From assembly GCA_016873655.1 (NCBI GenBank), contig VGWI01000010.1, forward strand, positions 1-49,259: 49,259 nucleotides of DNA, given 5' to 3'. This DNA is from Lentisphaerota bacterium. GTDB taxonomy: Bacteria; Verrucomicrobiota; Kiritimatiellia; UBA8416; VGWI01. The position numbers were made by a program, and so were the translations under genes. The notes beneath the pieces are model-generated. The model worked only from the letters and a program-made list of their open reading frames with translations, was not told the origin of the DNA and did no database searches. This document shows positions 31,064-40,858 of this stretch, in pieces; position 1 is the stretch's first letter; the number at the start of each line of letters is the position of its first letter.

Positions 31064-32680
31064 CTATCTCCCCGCGGAATCCCGTGCCTCCCTGGCGGCG
31101 CCAACGAAATCACGGAATAAGGGATGCGGGTTCAGCGGAGTCGACTGGAACTCAGGGTGGAATTGACATGCCACGAACCACGGGTGGCCGGCGAGTTCGA
31201 TCATCTCCACAAGCTCGTTGTCAGGCGACACGCCCGAAAGCACAAGCCCCTTCGCCTGCAAACGGGCGCGGTACTCGTTGTTCAGTTCATACCTGTGGCG
31301 GTGCCGTTCCTGCACCAGCTTCTCACCGTACGCCCTGTGAGACAGGGTGCCCTCTGCAAGAGCGCAGGGATAGGAGCCAAGCCGCATCGTTCCGCCCATG
31401 CGCGTGATGGATTTCTGTTCCTCCATCATGCAGACGACGGGATGCGGCGTCTTCGGGTTGAACTCGGTGCTGTTCGCGCCGTCCAGACCGCAGGCGTTGC
31501 GCGCGAATTCCATCACCGCGCACTGCATGCCTAGGCAGATGCCGAAGAACGGAATCCCGTTCTCGCGGGCGTAACGGACCGCCGCGAGCTTCCCCTCGAT
31601 GCCGCGATCGCCGAATCCGCCCGGAACAAGAACGCCGTGAACGCCGGAAAGCAGCGCCTCGGCGCCCCGCTTCTGCACATCCTCGGACTCGACCATGCGC
31701 ACCTTGACACGCACTTCGCCGGCTATCCCGCCGTGGGAAAGCGCCTCGTAGATGCTTTTGTAGGAGTCACGCAGGCTTATGTACTTCCCTACAACCGCGA
31801 TATCGACCTCTCCGAGCCGGGGGGTGATGAGACGCTCGAGCATCTTCCGCCACGCGCCAAGGTCCTGCCGGTTCACATGCATCCCGAGGCGTTCCAGCAG
31901 GTACACGTCCAAGTCCTGCTTCGCCAGGTCAACCGGCACCTCGTATATCGAGTGCTCGACGTCGCGCTCCTCGATGACAAGCTCCCTGTCCACGTTGCAG
32001 AACAGCGCCAGCTTGGTGCGGTGCTCCTCGCCAAGCGGCTGCTCGCACCGGCACACCAGGACGTCCGGGATTATGCCGATCGTGCGGAGGATGCCCACCG
32101 ACTGCTGCGAAGGCTTGGTCTTCAACTCGCCGGCGGCGCGGATATAGGGAACGAGCGTGATGTGCATGAAAAGCCCGTTCGCGCGGCCTATCTCCTGGCG
32201 GAACTGGCGGATGGCTTCGAGAAATGGCAGCGATTCGATGTCGCCGACAGTGCCGCCGATCTCGGTTATCACCACGTCAACGTCATCCTTCGCGATGGAC
32301 CTGATGGCCTTCTTGATCTCGTCCGTGACGTGCGGAATCACCTGCACCGTCTTGCCAAGGTAGCCGCCCTGCCGTTCGCGCTGTATCACGGCGGAATAGA
32401 TGCTGCCGGTCGTGTAGTTGCTGTCGCGCGTGCACGGGATGCCGGTGAAGCGCTCGTAGTGCCCGAGGTCCAGGTCCGTCTCGGCGCCGTCCGCGGTGAC
32501 GTAGACTTCGCCGTGCTGGTAAGGCGACATCGTGCCGGGGTCAACGTTCAGGTAGGGATCCAGCTTCTGCATGCGGACACTGTACCCGCGCCGCTGGAGA
32601 AGCAACGCCACCGATGCCGCGGTAAGACCCTTGCCGAGCGATGAAACAACGCCGCCGGTTACGAATATGTGTTTTGCCAT
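31064..32680 (-). CDS. pyrG: CTP synthase
   Basis: CTP synthase aminates UTP with glutamine. The 538 residues match the family length. The synthetase domain opens with [20 protein letters not shown] (ATP loop) and [25 protein letters not shown] (UTP/CTP region). The C-terminal glutaminase has [19 protein letters not shown] with the nucleophile Cys and the His-Glu pair in [13 protein letters not shown]. It sits between purF (45-base gap) and carB (4-base gap), in a row of glutamine-dependent nucleotide enzymes. No leader attenuator like the one in Bacillus pyrG is evident. Confidence 0.97.
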   Translation of the reverse strand: MAKHIFVTGGVVSSLGKGLTAASVALLLQRRGYSVRMQKLDPYLNVDPGTMSPYQHGEVYVTADGAETDLDLGHYERFTGIPCTRDSNYTTGSIYSAVIQRERQGGYLGKTVQVIPHVTDEIKKAIRSIAKDDVDVVITEIGGTVGDIESLPFLEAIRQFRQEIGRANGLFMHITLVPYIRAAGELKTKPSQQSVGILRTIGIIPDVLVCRCEQPLGEEHRTKLALFCNVDRELVIEERDVEHSIYEVPVDLAKQDLDVYLLERLGMHVNRQDLGAWRKMLERLITPRLGEVDIAVVGKYISLRDSYKSIYEALSHGGIAGEVRVKVRMVESEDVQKRGAEALLSGVHGVLVPGGFGDRGIEGKLAAVRYARENGIPFFGICLGMQCAVMEFARNACGLDGANSTEFNPKTPHPVVCMMEEQKSITRMGGTMRLGSYPCALAEGTLSHRAYGEKLVQERHRHRYELNNEYRARLQAKGLVLSGVSPDNELVEMIELAGHPWFVACQFHPEFQSTPLNPHPLFRDFVGAAREARDSAGR

Positions 32681-32725
32681 TTCCTCTCAGCCGCGCATGC
32701 GCACGCGGCCCCCGTTCAACCAGAC

Positions 32726-34153
32726 TCAGAGATCCAGAAGCAGTTCCCCGTTGCGCGCCTCGAGCGCCTTCTTCCCGCCCGCGCCCGCCGGGTCAACAGG
32801 GTAACGCCCCGTGAAACACGCCGTGCAGAAGGAAGACGGTCGCTCAAAAGGCATCAACAGCCCGTCTTCGCTCAGATAGCCCAGCGAGTCGGCGCCTATG
32901 ACGCGGCGCACATCGTCGACGCTCTTGACGCCGGCAACCAGCTCCTCCCTGGTCGGGAAATCTATCCCATAGTGGCACGGGAAGGCCGTGGGCGGACATG
33001 AAATGCGCACGTGCACTTCCGTCGCCCCCGCTTCGCGCAGCGCGCTGATGCGCCGCCTGGCCGTGGTGCCGCGCACTATCGAGTCGTCCACCACGACAAC
33101 TCGCTTGCCGGACACCACTTCCGGCACAGTGGAAAGTTTCAGGTCGGTCCCCCGCTCGCGCGCGCCGGCGTCGGGCATGATGAAGGTGCGGCCGACGTAG
33201 TGGTTGCGGATGAAGCCGTAGTCGAGCGGGATGCCGCTGCGCCGCGCAAACCCGAGCGCGGCGGAGTTGCCGCTGTCCGGGATCGCCACCACAACGTCGG
33301 CTTCCACCGGCTGCTCCTCGGCCAGCCGCATGCCGTAAGCGACACGGACCAGGTGCGCGTTCTTTCCGAATACCACGCTGTCCGGCCGCGCGAAGTACAC
33401 AAGCTCAAACACGCAATGCGAGAGCGCCGGCGGAACGGTCTCGGAAAAGAAAGTGCTGTGAAGGCCGGCGGAATCGGCCACGACAAGCTCGCCCGGATCC
33501 ACGTCGCGCACGTATTCGGCGCCGATCTGCCGAAGGGCGCAGGTCTCGCTGGCAAATACCCAAGCCGTCCCAAGTTTGCCGATGGAAAGCGGCTTGAAAC
33601 CAAGCGGGTCGCGCGCAGCCATCACGCAGTCGCGAGTCATCACCAGGAACGAAAACGAACCCTTGAGCTGCTGCAGCGCGCGCGCCACGCGGTGCGGGCG
33701 GGACCGGTACATCGGGTCGGCAAGCAGATGCACCATGATCTCACTGTCGGTGCTGGTCTGGAAGATCGCGCCGGCTTCCTGGTACATGCGCCGGAGCTCG
33801 CCGGCGTTGACGAGGTTACCGTTGTGGGCAACGGCCCAGATCCCGTCAACACACTCGACAACGAGCGGCTGCACGTTCTGGATGCGCGTCGAGCCCGTGG
33901 TGGAGTAACGGACATGGCCGATTCCCAGCGAACGACCGGACAAAAGCGAGGCCGCCTGCTCGGTGTACACGTCGGAAACGAGCCCCTGCCCCTTGACCGA
34001 CTGGATGAACTGGCCGTCGCTGACGACTATGCCGGCGCCTTCCTGTCCGCGGTGCTGGAGGGAGAAAAGACCCCGGTAAATGAGAGGCGCAACGTCCGGC
34101 GCCCCGTAGACACCGAACACCCCGCAAGATTCCCTTGGACGGTCACATCTCAC
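32726..34153 (-). CDS. purF: Amidophosphoribosyltransferase, Fe-S/propeptide type
   Basis: This enzyme catalyses the first committed step of purine synthesis: PRPP plus glutamine gives phosphoribosylamine. The 475-residue protein starts with a nine-residue propeptide before C10 (ESCGVFGVYG), the N-terminal nucleophile after processing. The phosphoribosyltransferase loop is VVVVDDSIVRGTT. Four Cys positions match the Bacillus-type 4Fe-4S enzyme: HCVFELVYFARPDS, CPPTAFPCHYG and SSFCTACFTG. This is the oxygen-sensitive regulatory type, not the E. coli type. The start is GTG with AGGTG five bases upstream. It leads a run of four glutamine-amidotransferase genes. Confidence 0.96.
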   Translation of the reverse strand: MRCDRPRESCGVFGVYGAPDVAPLIYRGLFSLQHRGQEGAGIVVSDGQFIQSVKGQGLVSDVYTEQAASLLSGRSLGIGHVRYSTTGSTRIQNVQPLVVECVDGIWAVAHNGNLVNAGELRRMYQEAGAIFQTSTDSEIMVHLLADPMYRSRPHRVARALQQLKGSFSFLVMTRDCVMAARDPLGFKPLSIGKLGTAWVFASETCALRQIGAEYVRDVDPGELVVADSAGLHSTFFSETVPPALSHCVFELVYFARPDSVVFGKNAHLVRVAYGMRLAEEQPVEADVVVAIPDSGNSAALGFARRSGIPLDYGFIRNHYVGRTFIMPDAGARERGTDLKLSTVPEVVSGKRVVVVDDSIVRGTTARRRISALREAGATEVHVRISCPPTAFPCHYGIDFPTREELVAGVKSVDDVRRVIGADSLGYLSEDGLLMPFERPSSFCTACFTGRYPVDPAGAGGKKALEARNGELLLDL

Positions 34154-34281
34154 GGGGACACCTGTGTATCAAACCCGAACCGGATTGCCAAACAGGAAAA
34201 AGAAATGCTGTTGCCCGAGGCGAACGGCGCGCTGCGGCACGTCCTGCGCTGATACAAGCCAACCAACACGGCGCAAATTAC

Positions 34282-35844
34282 TTACAACACGCGACCGGCT
34301 CTCTTGCCGGTGGGAATTCCGTTTTCTATCGCGAGCTGCCCGTTGACTATGACGTGGCGGATGCCGGCGGGAAAGAGATGCGGGGCCGACGGAGTGGCAA
34401 GATCGCGCACTTCCGCGGGATCGAACACGGTTATGTCGGCCGCTTTCCCGGGTTTCAGTACGCCGCGGTCGGACAGGCCGAAACGGCTTGCCGGAAGCGA
34501 AGTCATCTTGCGCACCGCCTCGCCCGGCGGCACGGTCCGGCCATCCAGCGAGAACCGCAGGAAGCGCGGAAAAGTGCCGTAGGCGCGAGGATGCGGATAG
34601 TCCGCGCTGAGCGGCCCTTCAGGCGCGCGCAACGAAGCGTCGGAACCAATCATCACGTAGGGTTCGGCCAGCGTCGCAAACATGTCTTCTTCACTCATGC
34701 CGTGGAAGAACGCGGTAGTGCGAAGCTCGTCCGCGCGCGCGATGCGGACAGCCGCATCGGCCGGGTCGGTCTCGAGCTCCGCCGCCGCATCGGCAAGCGT
34801 GCGCCCGCGAAACCGCTTCATGGCCGGGGCAAACACGGATGCAATCACGATTCCGCCGGCGTCGGTCAGCGACAGCGCCGCCGCAAGCTCGGACCGGAGG
34901 CGCGCGGAGACGGCCGGGTCCTCAAGTCGCGCCAGCGCCGCGTTCCTGCCTCCTTCCTGAAACCACGGGGGGAAGATGATGTCGAAATCGGTGCAGCCGT
35001 ATGTGTACGGGTACCGGTCCGCCGTGACGTCCGCCCCGGAGGCGCGCGCGGCACGGATCGCGTCGAGCACGGCGCCTGTCTTCTGCCAGTTGCGGCGGCC
35101 GGACGTTTTGAGATGCGAGATCTGCACCGACACGCCCGTCTTCCGCGCAAGGCGCAGGTTGTCATCAACGCATTCGGCCAGCCTGTCGCCTTCGCTCGCC
35201 ATGTGCGTCGTGTATATCCCGCCGCGGCGCGCAAGCACGCCGGCGAGGGCCTCTATTTCCCCGGACGCGGCGAACATGCCCGGCGGGTATATGAGCCCGG
35301 TGCTCATCCCGCGCGCGCCTTCGTCAAGGGCCTGCTCCAACCGCCGGATCATCAGGGCAAGTTCATCGGGCCTGGCGGCCCGCGATTCGTAACCGACCGT
35401 GCCGCCGCGAAGGTTGCCGTGCCCGGCGAGCAACACGGCGTTGACGGACGGACAGGCCTGCTGCAGCACGGTGCGGAATTCCGCAACCGAACTCCACTTT
35501 GCGCCGACCGGCTTGTCGCGCCAGTCGGAAGGGAGCATGTAGCCGGGCAGGAGCGGAGCGGCGGATGCGCCGCAGTTGCCGAGCACTTCGGTCGTCACCC
35601 CCTGCCGGAGCTTGCTGGGGGCGCCGGGCTCGACAAGGAGAAAAACGTCGGAATGCGTGTGCGCGTCAATGAAACCGGGACAGACGATCATGCCCGCGGC
35701 GTCGAGCGTGAAGGATGCCTCCTCCCGCACAACGCCCACGGCGCAAATCCTGCCGCCGCGTATCCCAACATCCGCCGGCGCCGGCTCGCCGCCCTCGCCG
35801 TCGCAGACAAGGCCGCCGGCGATCTTGATCTCAACCGGGCTCAA
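34282..35844 (-). CDS. D-aminoacylase / N-acyl-D-amino-acid deacylase
   Basis: This amidohydrolase-fold zinc enzyme hydrolyses N-acyl-D-amino acids. The 520-residue protein has the metal motif PGFIDAHTHSD with H62 and H64, then LRQGVTTEVLGNCGASAAP, and an inner Cys/His region (CG near the metal, as in D-aminoacylases). Further strings are GMSTGLIYPPGMFA, THMASEGDRL, QISHLKTSG and MIGSDASLR, and it ends with GVLKPGKAADITVFDP. It begins with TTG overlapping the previous stop as TTGA, with an AAGGA site. D-amino acids released from peptidoglycan are possible substrates (inference). Dihydroorotase- or enamidase-like activity is less likely. Confidence 0.9.
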   Translation of the reverse strand: MSPVEIKIAGGLVCDGEGGEPAPADVGIRGGRICAVGVVREEASFTLDAAGMIVCPGFIDAHTHSDVFLLVEPGAPSKLRQGVTTEVLGNCGASAAPLLPGYMLPSDWRDKPVGAKWSSVAEFRTVLQQACPSVNAVLLAGHGNLRGGTVGYESRAARPDELALMIRRLEQALDEGARGMSTGLIYPPGMFAASGEIEALAGVLARRGGIYTTHMASEGDRLAECVDDNLRLARKTGVSVQISHLKTSGRRNWQKTGAVLDAIRAARASGADVTADRYPYTYGCTDFDIIFPPWFQEGGRNAALARLEDPAVSARLRSELAAALSLTDAGGIVIASVFAPAMKRFRGRTLADAAAELETDPADAAVRIARADELRTTAFFHGMSEEDMFATLAEPYVMIGSDASLRAPEGPLSADYPHPRAYGTFPRFLRFSLDGRTVPPGEAVRKMTSLPASRFGLSDRGVLKPGKAADITVFDPAEVRDLATPSAPHLFPAGIRHVIVNGQLAIENGIPTGKRAGRVL

Positions 35845-36356
35845 GGGTCCTTGCCCTGCTGCCCGTCAAGCATCGCGATGACCTCGGCCTGCACGGTCTC
35901 AAGCTCGTCGAGCCGCAGGTGCGGTTCGGATATCAGGAAGGTTTCCTTCGTCTTGCGGTGTTCGTAAAGCCGCATGGTCGCGCCGTCTTCCTTCCTTTCC
36001 ACGGCACGCTCGACAAACACACGCTTGCGCTCGAGCATGACGGCCAGGATGTAGATCACGTTGCGATGCGCGGCATCCTCCTGCTCGATCAGTTTCCGGA
36101 GGAGCGACTCCGCGTTCTCGCGCTTCAGCGGCTCATCCGGCTCGGGCGGCGGCGCGCGGAAAACGGAACGCCACAGGCTGAAGCAGCGCGGCCTGGACTC
36201 GCCCAGGTCGTTCCAGCAGGCCTCGTGGTAATCGCCGCGACGGTACCCGGTTTCGTCAGCGCTGAGGCCGGACATGTATGCCTGGCCGTCCAGGAACGGC
36301 TGCGCACAGTGCGTGCACGTGTCGCTCCTCGGTCTTATGTCCCAGTCCTGCGCCAT
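35841..36356 (-). CDS. Small conserved-looking protein with Cys/His pairs, unknown function
   Basis: The 171-residue protein has an N-terminal zinc-ribbon-like part: CTHC followed by HEAC and C residues around position 57, which could bind one metal. The rest is helical and charged (LKRENAESLLRKLIEQEDAAHRNVIYILAVMLERKRVF), then strand-rich (MRLYEHRKTKETFLISEPHL). No known domain was recognised. It is translationally coupled to the D-aminoacylase by TTGA and follows rimO by 23 bases, hence is part of the long minus-strand operon. A role as an assembly or regulatory factor for a neighbouring metalloenzyme is only speculation. Confidence 0.65.
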   Translation of the reverse strand: MAQDWDIRPRSDTCTHCAQPFLDGQAYMSGLSADETGYRRGDYHEACWNDLGESRPRCFSLWRSVFRAPPPEPDEPLKRENAESLLRKLIEQEDAAHRNVIYILAVMLERKRVFVERAVERKEDGATMRLYEHRKTKETFLISEPHLRLDELETVQAEVIAMLDGQQGKDP

Positions 36357-36379
36357 GCCTTCTCTCCCCGGTCTCCCGC

Positions 36380-37780
36380 TCAGTCCCGCAGCCGTTCAGC
36401 CAGCAGGTCGAAGCCGGCAACGGCTGTTATCCTCGCGCGCACGAAATCGCCCATCCTGTCCGCCTTGTCCGCCCCGGCAACGAGGACGCGGCCGTCAACT
36501 TCCGGCGCGAACATCCTTGTCCGGCCGGGGCGTGTATTATCGCGGCCGCTCCGGTCGGACTCCAGCAAAACCTCTTGCACGGTTCCAACCATGGCCGCGA
36601 GCCGCCCGGCGACCACCGCGTCCTGCGCCTTCAAGACACGCATGCGCCGGGCCTCGGCCGTGCGACGCTGCGGCCGCGGCGAAAGAGAGAAGGCGGGTGT
36701 GCCCTCCTCCGGCGAAAAAACAAACGCGCCGAGATGGTCGAAGCGGCTCCGCCGGACGGTCCGGACAAGATGATCCACATGTTCGCGGCTCTCGCCGGGA
36801 TAGCCCAGCAGACACGTGGTTCTCAGCGCGGCATCCGGCAAAATTGAGCGCACACGCTCGGCAAGCCCGGCAACAGCGTGCGCGGTGGCGCCGCGGTGCA
36901 TCGCCTTCAGTACGGCGGGGTGACTGTGCTGGATCGGGACATCAAGATACCGGCACACATGATCGAGTTCCCCCATCGTCTCCAGTAACTCGTCGGTGAC
37001 GCGGGTGGGATACCCGTAAAGCCAGCGCAGCCAGAACTTCCCGCCTATCCGCGCGACGGCCCTGAGCAGATCAGGCAGCTTCAGGCGCCCGGTGTCGATC
37101 CCGTAGGAAGTGACGTCCTGCGACACAAGCACGAGCTCGCGCACACCCCGTTCGAGAAGCCCCTCCGCTTCGCGCACGATGCCCGGGATGCTCCTCGACC
37201 GGTGCGCGCCTCGAATTGACGGGATGGCGCAGAAGGCGCACCGGTGATTGCACCCCTCCGCGATCTTTATGTAGGCATGACAGCCGGAGGAGAAGACAAC
37301 GCCGCGCCCGGCGGGTTCGTAGAGCCGGCGCGAACGGGCGGAAACCTCAACGATACCGCGCTCGCCCGATGCCAGCCTGCGGGCGACCCGCCCGACCTCG
37401 TCCAGCCTATCAAGCCCGACGAAGGCGTCCACATCGGGCAACTGCGCGGCAAGCGTTTCGCGGTACCTCTGCGGAAAACAACCTGCCACAAGCACGGCCT
37501 TGCACAGCCCGGCGCTCTTCCTCCCGCAGGCGGCCCTGATTTCCGCCAGTGACTCCTCCCGCGCGGCGTCGATGAAGGCGCATGTGTTGACGATGATTAT
37601 GTCCGCGTCATCCGGCGAAGGAGCAAGCGCGAGCCCGTCGCGAAGCAGGACGTCGGCCATGCGCTGGGAGTCAACGAGGTTCTTGGCACAGCCCAGACTG
37701 ACGAAGCCGACGGAAACGGACGCTGCCGGGCCGTCCTGGCGCAAACGTTTCTTCCCTGCCCTGGGCACGTCAATCGGCAT
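36380..37780 (-). CDS. rimO: Ribosomal protein S12 methylthiotransferase
   Basis: This radical-SAM enzyme adds a methylthio group to an Asp of ribosomal protein S12. The 466-residue protein has the UPF0004 domain with cluster Cys residues (VGFVSLGCAKNLVDSQRM, VNTCAFI and VLVAGCFPQRY), the radical-SAM cluster Cys triad C-x3-C-x2-C in EGCNHRCAFC, and a C-terminal TRAM-like domain. The RimO signature SLGCAKNLVDS distinguishes it from the tRNA enzyme MiaB. The first 20 residues are an unconserved basic extension. The start ATG is within the end of the rodZ-like gene (11-base overlap). Confidence 0.95.
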   Translation of the reverse strand: MPIDVPRAGKKRLRQDGPAASVSVGFVSLGCAKNLVDSQRMADVLLRDGLALAPSPDDADIIIVNTCAFIDAAREESLAEIRAACGRKSAGLCKAVLVAGCFPQRYRETLAAQLPDVDAFVGLDRLDEVGRVARRLASGERGIVEVSARSRRLYEPAGRGVVFSSGCHAYIKIAEGCNHRCAFCAIPSIRGAHRSRSIPGIVREAEGLLERGVRELVLVSQDVTSYGIDTGRLKLPDLLRAVARIGGKFWLRWLYGYPTRVTDELLETMGELDHVCRYLDVPIQHSHPAVLKAMHRGATAHAVAGLAERVRSILPDAALRTTCLLGYPGESREHVDHLVRTVRRSRFDHLGAFVFSPEEGTPAFSLSPRPQRRTAEARRMRVLKAQDAVVAGRLAAMVGTVQEVLLESDRSGRDNTRPGRTRMFAPEVDGRVLVAGADKADRMGDFVRARITAVAGFDLLAERLRD

Positions 37781-38483
37781 AGGGCGCCGGCGGCTCGCGC
37801 ACGATGATCAACCTGCCGTTGTCCGCCGCGGAAACAGCCGGCGCAGCGTCGGCATCCGTGCGGGAACAGCCGGCCGCGCGTACCGCGAGAGATATGACAA
37901 GAACCGCAAGCACAACCGCGCCGAGCAGCGCCGCGGCGGCGCGCGATGGCGTCATGCGGAGCCGGCCGGACTTCAGCCCGACAGCGCCGGCCGCAACCGT
38001 GCTGACGGCCCCGGCGCATGCCTCGCCCGCCTGGCGCATGGCGCCGGAAATCCCTCCCAGCACACTGCGGGCCGCGGAGGAAACGGCGGCAGCCGGGTCA
38101 GGACGCTCCTGCGCGGGCGCCGCCGCCGAAGCCGGCTCGAACAGGTCCTTGGCCGGCTCCTCCCCGACGACTGGCGGTCTCTGGACCGGCGGCTCAGCGG
38201 GCTTGGACAACACGGCCGGCGTGGCGGCAAGGCCCGGCCCTTGTTTCCTGCGCGCCGCGACCTTTTCCATGTAGCCGTCAATCAGGGGCTGTACGTCCAG
38301 CCCGACATGTTCGGCGTAGAGGCGGATGAATCCCTTGCCGTAGATCGGTGCGGCTATCTGGCCCAGATCCTCGTCCTCGAGGGCCTTGACAGTCTGGACC
38401 TTCATCCGCGTCGCCGCCGCGACTTCGGAGGCGGATTCCTTGCGCGCCTCACGGGCAGCGCGAAGCTGTTCGCCGAATCCCAT
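37770..38483 (-). CDS. RodZ-like membrane protein with N-terminal HTH
   Basis: The 237-residue protein has an N-terminal helix-turn-helix of the RodZ/HTH_25 type (residues 1-65, FGEQLRAAREARKESASEVAAATRMKV, then IYGKGFIRLYAEHVGLD). A long Pro/Ala-rich linker follows, then one transmembrane helix (about 182-203) and a short exterior tail of some 35 residues. In RodZ the HTH contacts MreB at the membrane. This copy lacks the usual large periplasmic domain, so its exact cell-shape role is unsure. It lies two bases downstream of ftsK and overlaps rimO by 11 bases, a neighbourhood often seen for such proteins. Confidence 0.8.
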   Translation of the reverse strand: MGFGEQLRAAREARKESASEVAAATRMKVQTVKALEDEDLGQIAAPIYGKGFIRLYAEHVGLDVQPLIDGYMEKVAARRKQGPGLAATPAVLSKPAEPPVQRPPVVGEEPAKDLFEPASAAAPAQERPDPAAAVSSAARSVLGGISGAMRQAGEACAGAVSTVAAGAVGLKSGRLRMTPSRAAAALLGAVVLAVLVISLAVRAAGCSRTDADAAPAVSAADNGRLIIVREPPAPYAD

Positions 38484-38485
38484 CG

Positions 38486-40858
38486 TCAGACGTCCTCCAC
38501 CTGCGCGGAATTATCCGGCTCACCCACATCAAGATCAATCAGTATCTCCCTCGGATCCGATCCGCGCGCGGTCCCGACGATCCCGCGCTCTTCAAGAATG
38601 TCCATGATCCGCGCGGCGCGCGTATAGCCGATGCGAAGACGGCGCTGGAGCGACGAAGTGGAGGCCCGGTGAGTTTCGCGTATTATCTGTACGGCCTGCG
38701 CGATGATCTCATCGTCATTGCCGTCGTCCAGCGGCAGACCGACGTTCTCCTTCTCCAGCCGCTGCCGGATCTCGACTTCGTAGCTGGGCTCGGAACCGGC
38801 CTTGATGAAGTCCACGATCTTGTGGATCTCCGCGTCGGTCGTCAGCGCGCCCTGCGCCCTCACCAGCTTGCTGGCGCCCGGCGGCATGTAGAGCATGTCG
38901 CCGCGGCCGAGAAGCTTCTCCGCGCCGATCGTGTCGAGAATCGTACGGCTGTCCACCTTCTGCGCCACCTGGAACGCTATCCGCGCCGGGAAGTTGGCCT
39001 TGATCGTGCCGGTGATGACGTTCACGGACGGCCGCTGGGTGGCGATGATCATGTGTATGCCGACGGCGCGGGAAAGCTGGGCAAGGCGCGCAACTGCGTT
39101 TTCGACGTCGGCCTGCGCCACCAGCATGAGATCCGCCAGCTCGTCTATGACGATCACGATGTAGGGAATTCGCCGCGGCGGCTGCTCGGCAGCCGGCTGA
39201 GCCTCGTCGAAGAGCGTGCACTGGGTGGCGACTTCACGCTTGTTGTAGCTTTCTATGTTGCGCACGCCGACCTTCGCAAAGAGCTTGTAGCGGTTCTCCA
39301 TCTCGTTGATGGCCCATCTCAGGCCGAGCGCCACCTTCTTGGAATCCGTGATCACCGGGACAACGAGGTGCGGCAGGTGGTTGAACGCGGAGAACTCGAC
39401 GATCTTGGGATCCACCAGCACCAGCCTGAGCTGTTCCGGCGTGCGGGACATCAGGAGCCCGGCAAGCACCGAATTCATGCAGACGGTCTTGCCGGACCCA
39501 GTCGCGCCCGCGATGAGCAGGTGCGGCATGTCCGCAAGGTCACCGACAATCACGCGGCCGCTGACGTCCTTCCCGAGCGCGAGCGGGAGCTTCGCCTTTC
39601 CCGAACGCCATTCGGCGGATTCCAGGATCTCGCGCAGGTACACGAGGTTCGCCTTGCCGTTCGGAACCTCTATCCCCACCACGCCCTTGCCAGGAATCGG
39701 CGCCTGAACCCGCACGCTGGTGGCCTTGAGGGAAAGCGCTATGTTGTTGCTGAGGCCCTGGATGCGCTCAACGCGCACGCCCGGCGCCGGAAGCAGCTCG
39801 TAACTCGTAACCACCGGGCCGATCTGCGCGTTGGTCACCTCGGCCTCGATGCCGAATTCGGACAGCGTCTCCTTCAGCACCCGGGATATGGTCTCCACGT
39901 CGACCTCCGTGCCGTCGGCGCGGTCCACGGGGACCTCGGCCAGCAGATCCATCGTCGGCAACCGGTACGGTTCGCCGTCGCCGTCCTCCTGCGGCCCGAG
40001 CATCTGCTGTTCGGGCTCCGGTTCAGGCGGCTTGCTCTTCGGGGGTTCGCGGCGCGGCGCACGGACGGGCTGCGGCTCCGGCTCGGGTTTCTTCTCCGCG
40101 GCCGGCGGTTCCGGTACGGGCTCGCCCGCCGGCTTCGGTTCAGGCTGCGGCGTAAGCAGCCGCGCTTTCCGTTCCTCCGCACGCTGTTCGCGTTCGGCCG
40201 CTCGCCTCTCCTTCTCCTCCGCGCGCTGTTCGCGTTCGCCCGAGCTGCGTTCTTCCTCCTTCACGGCGGAGCGTTCGTCGTTCCAGCTCTTCACGCGCAT
40301 CGCAAGCGCCGCCGCCCTCGCGCCGGCCGCGGCGAGCGTGGAAAGGCCTATGAACATGGCCAGAGAAACCGCAGCGAATGACCAGCCGATGATTGCCGTG
40401 CCCGTGTCGCTGAGCAGCGGAATCATCAGCCGGCCGCCGAGCAGGTGGCCGGCGAGTCCGCCGGGGTCAACAAGGTTCAGGTCCTCGCAGACCGTCCGCA
40501 ATCCGCCGCCGTACAGCTCGAAAAGAAGCGATGCGGAAACGAGGGTCGTCACACCCCAGCCGGCGCGCGCGCCGGGCTGCGAACTCCCGCCGAGCAGCAT
40601 GGTCAGCCCGAACACCCCCAGCACCACCGGCACAAGGTAGGCCGAGAGCCCGAGCAGCATCAGCAGCAGGAAGGAATTCCACGCCCCTACCAGGCCGAAC
40701 CAGTTCAGCATCGGCGAGTTCGGCGGGTACTTGAGCAGCGCAATGTCGCGCCAGTCGTAGGACCACAGGCTGAAACCGAGAAACAACGCGCCAAGAAAGA
40801 TGACTGTTCCGAGCACTCGCCGGGCCGGGCCTGTTTCGGGCTTCTTATTCTGCGCCAA
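38486..40858 (-). CDS. ftsK: DNA translocase FtsK/SpoIIIE
   Basis: FtsK pumps chromosomal DNA through the division septum. The 790-residue protein has about four N-terminal membrane segments (residues 15-180). A long, repetitive Glu/Arg/Pro linker follows (around 190-290, with repeats of the EQRAEE and REQRAEE kind). Then comes the RecA-like motor: Walker A GATGSGKTVCMN, Walker B IVIVIDELADLML, then ATQRPSVNVITG. The C-terminal gamma winged helix is SLQRRLRIGYTRAARIMDILEERGIVG, the DNA-orienting domain. The start is TTG with AAGGTGA five bases upstream, overlapping the previous gene by 14 bases. Confidence 0.96.
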   Translation of the reverse strand: MAQNKKPETGPARRVLGTVIFLGALFLGFSLWSYDWRDIALLKYPPNSPMLNWFGLVGAWNSFLLLMLLGLSAYLVPVVLGVFGLTMLLGGSSQPGARAGWGVTTLVSASLLFELYGGGLRTVCEDLNLVDPGGLAGHLLGGRLMIPLLSDTGTAIIGWSFAAVSLAMFIGLSTLAAAGARAAALAMRVKSWNDERSAVKEEERSSGEREQRAEEKERRAAEREQRAEERKARLLTPQPEPKPAGEPVPEPPAAEKKPEPEPQPVRAPRREPPKSKPPEPEPEQQMLGPQEDGDGEPYRLPTMDLLAEVPVDRADGTEVDVETISRVLKETLSEFGIEAEVTNAQIGPVVTSYELLPAPGVRVERIQGLSNNIALSLKATSVRVQAPIPGKGVVGIEVPNGKANLVYLREILESAEWRSGKAKLPLALGKDVSGRVIVGDLADMPHLLIAGATGSGKTVCMNSVLAGLLMSRTPEQLRLVLVDPKIVEFSAFNHLPHLVVPVITDSKKVALGLRWAINEMENRYKLFAKVGVRNIESYNKREVATQCTLFDEAQPAAEQPPRRIPYIVIVIDELADLMLVAQADVENAVARLAQLSRAVGIHMIIATQRPSVNVITGTIKANFPARIAFQVAQKVDSRTILDTIGAEKLLGRGDMLYMPPGASKLVRAQGALTTDAEIHKIVDFIKAGSEPSYEVEIRQRLEKENVGLPLDDGNDDEIIAQAVQIIRETHRASTSSLQRRLRIGYTRAARIMDILEERGIVGTARGSDPREILIDLDVGEPDNSAQVEDV

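Noticed and set aside
34154-34281. Purine riboswitch or operator ahead of purF
   Set aside because: The 128-base gap has no purine-aptamer pattern and no convincing repeat; possible promoter boxes match poorly.
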